DNA from: Haemonchus contortus
Lineage: Eukaryota; Nematoda; Chromadorea; Rhabditida; Trichostrongylidae
Direction of reading: 5' to 3'
NCBI GenBank assembly: GCA_000469685.2
Contig: LS997566.1
Location: 48,693,373-48,757,372 of the forward strand
DNA: 64,000 nucleotides
The position numbers were made by a program, and so were the translations under genes. Under the pieces are notes generated by a model. It ran no database searches and was not told the DNA's origin. It was given only the letters and a program-made list of their open reading frames with translations. Positions 54,839 through 64,000 of this stretch are shown one piece after another (the first letter of the stretch is position 1; each line of letters begins with the position of its first letter).

Positions 54839-57450
54839 ATGAAAATGGAGAACCACTGCGCGCATTTTCGGTATCTGAAGTATTTCTTCTACCGCAAGGC
54901 CTAGAATGCGGCTAGAGGAACGTACAGTGCATGACTAGTTTGCGAAATCCAAACGGAGTGAATTTGCCTTTGGAAACCGGCAGCCTCTAGGGAGACTATC
55001 ATCAGTTTAAACGATCAACTCGAAATGTTAACCGAAGCAAATCGGCACATCACTGCTCGTAGAGTAGGACAAGGGCTTAGCGTTTCGAAATTAACCATCC
55101 ATGGCCATCTGCAGACGCTTGGTTCTGTAAAGCGCCTTGATGTAAAGATATCTCGCGAAAGGAGCGAGCGCAATGCGATGGACCGCGCCTCCATGCGCGA
55201 CTCGTTGCTTGAACGAAATAAAAATGAGCCGTTTCAGAAAAGCATGAGCACGAGGGACGAAAATCGGATTGTGTACAGCAATGAGGAGCGGAAACGATCA
55301 TGTACCCCCCTAGTGGGCAGTCACAAACCGCTGCAAAAGTCTAAATCCAGGTGCGGATGACTATGTCGAGTTGCTGATGGGATTTCAGGGAAATCACTTA
55401 CCATGAGCTGTTGTACACAATCCTCTATATATATAAACCGCTAACTTTGTGTGTCCGTTTGTATGTCCGTTTGTGTGTCCTCGCAAAAGTCACGTAGGCA
55501 CGATAAAGAGCGTGGAGATCAAATGAGAAAACAGCTATGAAACTGGGAACTTAACCGATGCTCTAAATATGACGTCACAGACTAAAAATCGGAACTCGCT
55601 CCCCACGACGCAGGACAATCAAACCCCTAGGATCTAGAGAAGCTCAGAATGGAAGCAATCCTACGATCAACTATTAATGTTAAGAGATCAATACCCACAA
55701 GGCGGTTCAAAATGTGGAGTATCACCTAACTCTTATACATCAAACGTTCTCCTGACTATTTACTGTCGTGCTGAATACTTATACTATGGACGACTCAACT
55801 ATCGGTTCGCAGCCAACTGAGGAGGGAGAGAGGTTAGGCTTCGTGGGCAAAAAAACCCTTCTTGCTCACAGGGAATATTTACCGGAAGTACCTTTGCATT
55901 TGATCTGTTTTCCAGAATAGACGCGTAATTCCCCGTAGAACCATAATCGGAAATCCATAGAAATCACTATAAACCTAATCTTATCGAAATTTTTAATTTT
56001 TAATGTGAATTTCGCTTACGCACTCCAAAAAACTATCCATTTCATGATACTTCAGCAGCTAGATGAAGTTTTTCCAAATTTGCTTGGGCGAAATCTGTAC
56101 GACAGCTCATCATCATGTGGGAAGCGCTTGCGTCTAACTGTTTGTTTGTTCGTTCAATTGTACAGAAATTCGATATTACCTTAGGGACACCTGCATAAGT
56201 CGGGTTAAGTTTAGCATGGGTTGGGGAGAGGGCAAGACCAAAAGAACACATTCGAGCTTAGCGAAGCTCCTACTTCAGGGGTGGGACATGTACAGGATTG
56301 GGTGATGTCATGGGCAAAACTTGAATAGGTCCCTAATCGCCCAGAGAAAAAAATAGGCAAAGTAGAGGGACAGGTCAACAAACAGAATGAAGGAGAGGCA
56401 GTGGGCGGCAGTCTCCCCACATGTTCATAACTCCATTCAAAGAGGGCGTGGAGGCTGGAGAAAATAAAAGAAGTGAGCAGGGCCTTAAGGTTGTGGGCAC
56501 GCGTGCATAGCAAAGCTCCTCCCACGATAGGGAGCATAGGTTAATGTTAGGTTCTTTCTGAAAAAGCTCATAAATCTGTTTGAAAACGTTCTATAATGTT
56601 AAAAGGAGTGCTTAGATCATTCTAGGGAGTGCTGTCCGGGTTTTTCAGATCGGACAGTGCTCTCTAGACTGACTATCTAATCATTTCTTAAGAAAGTGGC
56701 ATGCAAGTAAATTAGTTTTTTAATAATACCAATAAGATTCTGATTAGTGATGAAAGCCTTCCATATGTGAGCTTATCTTCGTTCTCTAACATTCTTTAAA
56801 CAGACACGCACATCCTAGAATGACGAACTCAAGATGAGACAGTGTTTTCCAGAATTGTTTTATAACCGCTATGACGAAGTTCGACATGATTCCATTTCAA
56901 AAGTAAATGTAGTGATCATTCACGTTGGAGCAATTGTACTGAAGTGGTGGGCGCGGATGTCAAAGGGCTTTCCGACTTTGACACAAGAAGGAGGAGAGCC
57001 CGGCATTAGCTGGGCGATCCGACTGGTCAAAATATGATTTAGGAAAGGTACTATAGCTAGCTCGAAACTATGGAGGCAGCGATGGACCAAAAGCGACCCG
57101 AAGTGGCCAATTGTTAGGGCGTAATTTTCCAACAGGGTACCTCCAGACCACACGTATTTTTGGCCACTCGTCAAAAGTTGCTGAAGCTTGGGTGGGATGT
57201 CTTACCACACCCCTCATATAGTCCAGACATAGCACCATCAGAATACCTATTGTTTGGGTTTCTGCAAAATTCCTTGAATGGAAAATCGTTCGATTCGCTG
57301 GAGGACTGCAAATAGCACCTGAGTGGGTTTTTCGATCTTAAGTCTGGAACCTTCTATGAAATAGGGGAACTGGAAGCTACAGGAAGATGGCGAAGCCTTA
57401 CTGAACAGAATGGAGGATATATTGTTCAATCAATGGATTTCTTCTTCTAG
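54839..57450 (+). pseudogene. Mariner transposase, broken, interrupted at 55421-57026
   Basis: Remnants in several frames: ENHCAHFRYLKYFFYRKA at the N-terminus, then EMLTEANRHITARRVGQGLS and the HTH word SKLTIHGHLQTLGSVKRLD, then DSLLERNKNEPFQKS and DENRIVYSN around the first catalytic Asp. The C-terminal half after the Helitron has TSRPHVFLATRQKLLKLGWD-like words in frame pieces and ends with FGQPN. Many stops; inactive before or after the insertion. Confidence 0.8.
55421..57026 (+). mobile_element. Non-autonomous Helitron, 1.6 kb, copy B
   Basis: Same ends as copy A: A|TCCTCTATA...CTGG|T with the 3' stem-loop, inserted at an A^T step in the mariner coding region (TTGTACACAA / TCAAAATATG). 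No target duplication. No sequence difference from copy A was seen in the stretches compared, implying very recent movement or duplication. Confidence 0.8.
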
Positions 57451-57585
57451 GAATTTTCATTCAAAAATGAATCAAAAATCAGCAGGAACTTTTCGGGCAA
57501 CCCAATAATTTAGGTCACTTCGCGCCTACATAGTAGGTGCGAGGCGAGCTTGATTACGTGCGATCGAAAATTTATTCGCACACCC

Positions 57586-58742
57586 CGGAAGAGGTTCCTA
57601 ATGGCTTTTCTAAAATGTTCTAGTTATTCTCCTCCAATACCGATCAAAATTTGACGCCACTTCCTCAACAATAACAGTAACAATAAGAATAACTTGAACT
57701 CAAAATTCACCATCTTTATAATCAGAATCGGGTTCATGAGTTGGTGAGATTGCCCCTTGCATATTTTCCTCATGATCTTGATGTGTAACCCATCAAAGAC
57801 GAAATCACTTCAGATACATGTCCGTGGATTTGAAAGTAAAATAATTATTCAGAAAATAGTGTTCGCTTAAAGATTCGAATGATATTCGGTAAATTACTGA
57901 CGAAAACTCTAAACAATTAGAGTTTTTGGAATTTTTCGAGATTCGAAAAGGAATGAACTGCTGTTAAACAGTATTTCTTATTATTATTTTCTCATTTCTT
58001 ATTTCTCTTATTATCCTTATTAAAAGTTGGCACTATATGAATTGAGTTCAAAGTCTTATGGGAATCAAGCACCGGCACTTGTTTGATATACATATACTTG
58101 CATGTACTAATAAAATGTTTGCACAAGGAGACAGATCGGTCGCAAAAAAGCCGTAAGCGATTGTCTCGGGTGTACAGAGACCTCGAGATTGTCGCCAATG
58201 ATTACTGATAAGCAACGTAAAAGACGTGTAACGTTGGCTGAAAAACGGCAATCGACCTAAACTTTGAGGCCACGGCATTCAAAAAGCATGCCGATGTCGT
58301 TCTTATCTTTTCTGTACCAGACCACAAGTACGAACCTCAGTAGAGAGCAGCAACTGAGATTATAAATAGATATTCAATAAAACGGACATGGAAAGGCGAA
58401 GGACCTAAACCTAAACCGAGGCCCTACAGCTTAAAGCTCTATAGTTGTCACTAGTGAAACCATTGCGGAGTATACATGAACATGAAAACCTCGAACACAA
58501 ATCGACAGCCGGGCTATAACGAGGTCAAAATCGGAAACGATGCAAGCTATCCAGCAAGGTGCTTTTGAATGTATTGGCGGTGGAAACGAAATCAATGGAA
58601 TACATAAATTTTACTATGACACAATCATAGCTATCTCAGGGAGAAAATGTTTCAAAAAGAAAAACAATAATTCTTAGGATCATATGTATCTGACACGCTC
58701 GAAGCTGCTGTCCATTGGAGAAGGTCCAGTAGGTATTCAGGT
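57586..58742. other. Unassigned intergenic sequence
   Basis: AT-rich, with no supported gene or bounded repeat. Overlapping minus frames at 57992-58278 have no domain. Confidence 0.35.
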
Positions 58743-59050
58743 CATCAAGACTGTAGCAGAAATGGGCTGTGTTTGAAGGTATGCAGTTAGGGTCGGCGCC
58801 TGGCTGGGGCAGAAATCGGTCAGAATGGTCAATGTCATTGGCTATTTCTACGTTTTTTATAGCTGCAACTTTGCTTTACTTCCTTACCAAGTTGTGATAA
58901 CTTACTCAATAACCGATTTCTGCCCCACGCAGGCGCCGACCTCAACTGCATACATTCAAACCCATTTCTGCTACAGTCTTGATGGCGTTTTCTATAGTTG
59001 CAACTTTGCTTTACATCCTTACCAAGTTGTGATAACTTACTCAATATCTT
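58743..59050. repeat. Inverted repeat with an overlapping direct repeat
   Basis: Arms 58743-58820 and 58913-58984 mirror each other (ATCAAGACTGTAGCAGAAAT; GGTCGGCGCCTG; GGGCAGAAATCGGT). In addition 58850-58911 is repeated directly at 58986-59046 (GCAACTTTGCTTTAC, CCTTACCAAGTTGTGATAAC). The right arm is thus bracketed by two copies of one sequence. Confidence 0.8.
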
Positions 59051-59163
59051 TTTTTTTAAAGTGCTTAAACTGCTCCAAAGCATATTAATGCCCATTCATG
59101 TCCCGCTACATCCCGCTACATATCCCCCTCCCCCTTTTTAATCCCCGTTCCCTTCACTACTCT

Positions 59164-59494
59164 TCACAGCTTGTAAGCATTACTTCTTGAAAGGGAATGG
59201 TTCCGATGAAAACTAGAGCCGACTAGAGCCAGTTCGCTTAATTTGTAGGAGAAAGGATGCTGCAAACAAAAGGGGTGTTGCAAGAGGTAGCCAAATAGAG
59301 TAAGCGTTCCAGTTGCAAAAGATTTGAGGTTTAGCAAGGGTATACTGATGAGGCATATCGCTCTCGGGAAAGAGAGGAATTCCGAGTCCACACTTGCTTC
59401 CACTTCTCTTATCCGTTTGGTCACGCCACCACCTATTGCACGGCGTTTTTCATGAGCATCAACTGCCAAAAAGCTGTCAACGATTCTCTTACTA
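59164..59494 (-). CDS. Candidate exon, unknown product
   Basis: Minus frame opens after an ACAG site at 59495 and reads SSKRIVDSFLAVDAHEKRRA then IGGGVTKRIREVEASVDSEF, charged and coding-like, then a hydrophobic stretch that may already be intron. No family recognised; the donor is uncertain (a GTGTGG or later GT). Confidence 0.25.
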
Positions 59495-60930
59495 CTGTCA
59501 ATTCCATCTTATCACTAATGACACTACTTTTCTAGCATAAGGAATTGTTAACGTGAAGCAGTCGATTTACCTACGGGCTCAATCATGTTGTAAACCTCCT
59601 ATTATTTCGATTCCATTTTTAACATAACAAAGCTCTGCTAGCTAAGTAATAAAAGAACTGCTTTAGGTCAAGTTCGACTGTTCCTTGCAAAAGTGGCTCA
59701 GTACTTAAGATGATGTCCATAATCTTTGTAACAACGACTCTGGATGGGATCCATTCCCTAATGCGTTATTAGTCCATCCTCCTTTCATACTTTAACCTAA
59801 TTTATAACCGTTGCCTCATCTAGCGAATCTAGCGAGTGATATTTTCTAATTATCATAAAAGGGACACTTATATTACATTGAGGCATCAAAGCATACTGAA
59901 TGTAAAACCTTTACATTATTGGCTCGCGAAGTGATGTTGCGATAAAGGATATGAATTTGGAAAAAGTAATAACAGGCAATAAGGTGTTGACATGTGATCG
60001 CGTGATTCCCAAGCAAAAAATGTGCATCTTTCAAAAACTGTTCTCTCAGTGGAAAATAAAGCCAAAGAAATGACGTTGCAGCTACAGACTACTTCAAGAT
60101 GAGGGCCTTCCAGTATCTCAGCGTGAAATGCTTGTTATTGCAATGCTTCTAGTCCTAGAAATGCATATAGCTGAACGCCGCTAAGATAAATGCTGTCGAA
60201 CGGGCTAGCTTACAAAAGCTTATGGGTTTCGTGAATTCTGCTTTCAAGGTTTTAGTGGGCTAGATTCGAGGTACTGTAACTTATAGCTTTCTCACACTTA
60301 CCTTCGATTTCCTAGTCATCATAAAGGATACCTCTCAATTTCAAGAACGGCTTTGTTCGAAGAGGAACTGAGTACTTCTTTGAAACGTGGCAAATGTGCT
60401 TGTTCGTTTATGTTCAAGTTTGAATGTTAACAGATTCACTAATTTCCACTCGAGTCAGGCCGATTTCAGCCTTCACTGGTAGAAATTCCGCCCTCATACA
60501 CTAGTACGTTTTAGTGTTCTTTATACACCTCGTTCGATATGCAATTATTATTTTTGGCATGATTCTACTGTTACTTCTTTTGTTTGTTTATTTCTTACTA
60601 GCTGCGATGCTGTACTTCATTCCTCTATACTCCTTTGCGCGCGACCATTGTAGAATCGAGGTTGTAGTATCCTATATCGTGTGTAACTCAATTTGCTCAG
60701 GGCTAGAATCCTGTGAGAAAGGAAAAAGGCGAAATGACGAGAGATACAATGCCTACCTCAACTTTTCTGCTAAAAAAAGAATCCTTTTTTTGTTTCTCTT
60801 CTATTAAGGTATGTGTTGTAGACTGCACGACAGTCACTTCATATGACTTATTAGTTTCAGCATGATTTGCGTTAGGGCTGGCACAAACAGGATAATGTGG
60901 AGGGTCATATGTTCAAAACTCGAGAGTTTT

Positions 60931-60992
60931 GCCGTTCACAATAAATGCTGGAAAGTATAGAGCCGTTTACAATAAATGCTGGAAAGTATAGA
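60931..60992. repeat. 31-bp tandem duplication
   Basis: GCCGTT(C/T)ACAATAAATGCTGG followed by AAAGTATAGA occurs twice back to back with one difference. Confidence 0.9.
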
Positions 60993-61096
60993 GAAAGGGA
61001 GGATGTGGTATATTGGCAAGTGGTACAGGGAAAGGCATTATATGACGTCCGAGCGTGCCCTGCTGATCTGGTAAGCTCCACTAGAGATTGCTTCGG

Positions 61097-61475
61097 TCAA
61101 TGATAGGTGCTTAGTTCGTTAATCATTATTTCATGTCGAGGAATAGGAAAAAAGGTTGCGGGAGATAAACGATAAACAATGTCACAGATACTGGCTCGAA
61201 GCCTCCAGAGCTTTTGAACCACTATCTCTAGCAGATACTTGGATCGTTCAATAGCCTCACTCATTTTAACACTACTGAAGTTCAATATCACATATCAGAT
61301 AAAATGCACAGCACAGAACTGTCACGTATTCGCTGTTTGCTGGAAACTCAGCTTTTGAGTGCTCTGGTCTTGTGAGTGAAGCTTCTCTTTCTGAACAACT
61401 CCCATTTATCGACTTCACCGTGAACTCAGACAATCGAAGGATATCTTTTTGATACATTACGTATTTTACAGAAAT
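61097..61475 (-). CDS. Candidate exons of an unknown gene
   Basis: Two minus segments look coding. One near 61470-61325 (ISVKYVMYQKDILRLSEFTV) follows a GCTCAG site. One near 61280-61130 (VKMSEAIERSKYLLEIVVQK then LWRLRASICDIVYRL) follows AACTTCAG. They could be successive exons of one gene continuing toward 59494. I do not recognise the protein. Confidence 0.25.
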
Positions 61476-61839
61476 TGTGGCTGAGCAATCTCCAAGATTT
61501 CCTTGTACACTGCTTCTTAACCATCCGGTCTGTTAGTATAAAGCAAAAAGAAAAATTCAGAAATTTTTTCATTATTGCTATTCTCTTTTCCTCTAATTTT
61601 CCTTGTAATCACAGTTGAACTTGAATCGGTGAACTTGTTTTACACTAAGCTGATGCTCAACATCTCATATGTTTGAGAATTCGCTTGCTTTTGTTTAAAA
61701 GGAAAATTCATAGTACCCTTCCCAATTAAGTATATCAAAGTTCACTGAGCACCAATGAGTTGTTTTTTTCATGTTATTAAATCTGAGTTGCGGATTATTT
61801 TTATCAGGGGCCTTAGGCAATGACACGAGGGTGGGTGGT

Positions 61840-62180
61840 GAGTAATCCAGGGGTTACTGTAAGAGCCGAATGCCCATACTGAATTTTCGTTTCTGTAGGC
61901 CCATCGCGTTACGAGCCCGTTTGAAATCTCCGCTGCCAGTTACCTTCTGGAAGTTAGTTTGTTTACATAGAGAAACCAGGAAGGTTGAGTAGGTTGAGCT
62001 GGTTTGTAAGGAGTACATCTGTTGCATTAAAAGACCTGCTCTCGTTGGGCAAAATACCATTAGCATGCCAGATTCCCCATTGAGAACAATTTACCAAGAT
62101 TCTGTGGATATTCGAAATCCCTCGTCGCCCACATTTCCACCATTTCTTGGCTGTTTTCTCCAACTTCAATCTCCATCATT
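61840..62180 (-). CDS. Candidate first exon region of an unknown gene
   Basis: Minus strand ATGATGG at about 62174 opens MMEIEVGENSQEMVEMWATR then DFEYPQNL, followed by a GTAAAT donor near 62090. A possible next exon follows AACTTCCAG at about 61947. Acidic start, no signal peptide, no family match. Phase agreement with the next exon is doubtful. Confidence 0.2.
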
Positions 62181-64000
62181 TTGAATGCTTTGTATCTTTT
62201 TTTTGGGGGGCTAAATTACACCAAACCCTATATTTTCGTTCATACAACGCTGAAATAGCTCTACGTGATAGCGAGTTGATATTGCTAATGTTAAACCGAG
62301 TTCTCCATCGTTTTATGCAGGTATTTCGTGTCGAGTTTCGCTTTCTACGGCCTTCAAAGGCTTCTTATTCGTCGCCGGTAACAATTCGGCTCTCCATAAT
62401 CTTTCCTCTTTCATGGGTGTTTATTTCCAGAGAAAATTCCTTCGTAGAAGCCGCCGATACCACTTGTAATAAAGGAAGTTTTCACAAATTGTTCCGGTGA
62501 CTGACCAGCCGACGACCCTGTATTGATTAGCTTGACTGATGGAGAGATCACAACGACGCAGGCTGGCTCGCGCGTCTTTTTTAGCACATTCTTTGCTATA
62601 ACTTTCCTTTAATCGTTTTTCTGTATGAAAGATTTATTTATATGTGTTACTTTACACATTGCAATCCCACCGCGATCGACAAATTGTATATCGCTTTTGT
62701 CTGGTTAGTTTCATAGTAGAAACGCTTTTATTATTATGATAACCTAAAATATCATCCATTCCGAGTGTTCAATCTGATCATTTTTGAAGAGTACAAAAAG
62801 GTGAGGCTATCTTGGGAATTCTGTCCAGCTTCTAGTTCTTTAGCAGTAGCGAGGTAAATTGTTCAGTAGCATTAATTTCCCCATCATTGGCCTCTTGATG
62901 AGCAGTTTTTTGCTACTTTCCACAATTTTCGAAAAATCGTGAGGCATGAACAGATAGTCCTGCAAGGTGACTTGTACCATGATTAAATTTCTAGCTTATT
63001 CCAGTTGAATAATTTACATCTTCCGGCTTCAAAAGGCAGAAGGAACCAGATGTGAGGTTGCTAATAATAAAGATTCATTAACACCTTGCACAACTAACTC
63101 TAGTGTCCAGCGACAAAGGGATCTACCAGTAGTCATTCTTTTCTAGGCTTCAAACTTACATCAGTCAAACCAATTCAATACGCCCTCATCGGTCTACCTT
63201 CAATTTTCGTAGAGGAAAGGCTTAATGGATTTTTAAATATCAATGAGGATCACTCTGGATTACTAATGTTCTGCAGAGTGACTTCTATGGGGAATATTCG
63301 TTTAAGTATAATGTTCAACTGCGTCCGGAGCTAGTTATGAATACGATCTCAAGAGAGTGAGTTTCTGAGATTTATAATATAATACATGGACTGTTCGCAC
63401 TTCAGGCTCGAAGGTGTTCTGGGGTGGTGTGTTGTCGCGAACGAAAAAAAAAACAGTGATGCCTTCTAATATACACCCCTTCTTGCAATAAGTTCGGAAT
63501 AATACATATTTACTCTGAACATATAGGCTCTCCTCCTTTTTTTGGCTAGATTTCGTGTGGACTGACATTCTTGCTATTAGCTTTTACCTGTGAGCAAAGC
63601 AAGTGCAACGTCTCTCTTTGCTCCTCACCCTCATTACGGTTAGCAAGACAGAATTTAAATTTTTTATGACATCCTACTGCTTTCCCAAAAGCTTCTTCAT
63701 TGCTCTAGTCTCTTCAGCTATCATTCTTTTACTACCAATGAATCATGTATTAATGTTCTGTTTCCTGGTATTTATGCTTTGTCAAAGGAGTTTCCTAAGG
63801 TTTACGAGGATTGACATGCTCACTGCCACTTCTACACTGAAAGATAAAATCACGTGCCCTTCAATTTAGATGAAAATTCTATGCACCTGTTTGCCATAAA
63901 AGTGATCACGGAAGGTAGGGCGGCAATTAAAGCAGTCACTGTATAAAGTTTGAACAATTAGAGCGCTCAATGTTCAGAAAAGCTTGCTGTTTCTTTTTAG
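62181..64000. other. AT-rich sequence, no supported feature
   Basis: Frames on both strands (for example 62147-62500 and 63603-63869 plus) are hydrophobic, lack domains and have no consistent splice neighbours. No transposon ends noticed. Confidence 0.35.

Larger units (their letters stand above)
54662..57505 (+). mobile_element. Mariner transposon split by a Helitron
   Basis: Ends TTGGGTTGTCCGAAAAGTTC and mirror GAACTTTTCGGGCAACCCAA, each flanked by TA. Without the Helitron it is about 1.24 kb. It sits in the right arm of the long-inverted-repeat element. Confidence 0.85.
53544..57585. mobile_element. Long-inverted-repeat element, copy 2, carrying nested insertions
   Basis: The left arm (TTTTCGATCGCACC..., CTCGCCTCGCACCTAGGCGC, then CGAGTTAATACTTGTCAA) from 53549 to about 53700 is mirrored at 54585-54660. 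After the mariner insertion (54662-57505) it continues to GTGCGATCGAAAATTTATTC at about 57580. Removing the insert restores a continuous arm. Interior 53930-54450 parallels copy 1. Confidence 0.75.

Noticed and set aside
60514..60807. Hydrophobic 97-residue frame resembling a membrane protein
   Set aside because: Poly-T-rich DNA produces Leu/Phe runs; no start context, domain or flanking exon supports it.

Overview
The window reads as a parasitic-nematode nuclear genome, most likely a strongylid or hookworm-like clade V species. This is inferred from short TTTTCAG-type 3' splice sites, GTAAGT/GTGAGT donors, small exons and the kinds of repeat present. Coding density is very low. Most of the 64 kb is transposable elements, many nested in one another, and almost none of the longest open frames are host genes.

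Two host genes can be assembled with consistent splice phases, both on the minus strand. (1) A Spinster/SPNS-type lysosomal lipid transporter of the major facilitator superfamily has twelve exons from 41286 down to 21566. They encode 454 residues; only the N-terminal tip is not found. (2) A secreted, Asn/Ser/Thr/Met-rich, glycosylation-prone protein of unknown function has four exons from 17722 down to 13141, 413 residues. Weak candidate exons lie at 12741-12900, 44798-45075, 46197-46580, 59164-59494 and 61100-62180.

Layout: 1-1090 is a minus-strand Penelope-like element (PLE) fragment. 2604-5556 holds three terminal-inverted-repeat elements. 7123-7886 is a short Helitron. 8100-9930 is a dead RTE LINE carrying a MITE insertion. 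10490-12700 is a fold-back element with about 380-bp arms and a nested GGCGCC-rich palindromic MITE. 13141-17722 is the secreted-protein gene. 18520-19428 is repeats. 21566-41286 is the SPNS gene, whose introns are packed with TEs: a mariner (24621-29310) split by an RTE LINE, a PLE (29808-32400) split by a Helitron (30081-31917), a second PLE fragment facing it, a long-inverted-repeat element (34392-35550), a Tc1-like element (35834-37405), and a structurally complete PLE (37670-40411) with pseudo-LTRs and a 12-bp target duplication. Beyond the gene are LINE and Tc-like remnants (41461-43346), a MITE, two apparently identical 1.6-kb Helitrons (47909-49514 and 55421-57026), three copies of another MITE family, and a three-level nest at 53544-57585.

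The most notable observations are the PLE pseudo-LTRs, which carry degenerate hammerhead-ribozyme-like cores; the Helitron copies, which show A^T insertion without duplication at two sites where the host element can be rejoined; and the long-inverted-repeat element, which carries a Pro/Gln-rich repetitive coding-like segment that may be captured host sequence. Joints and splice sites were read by eye; no alignments or searches were run.
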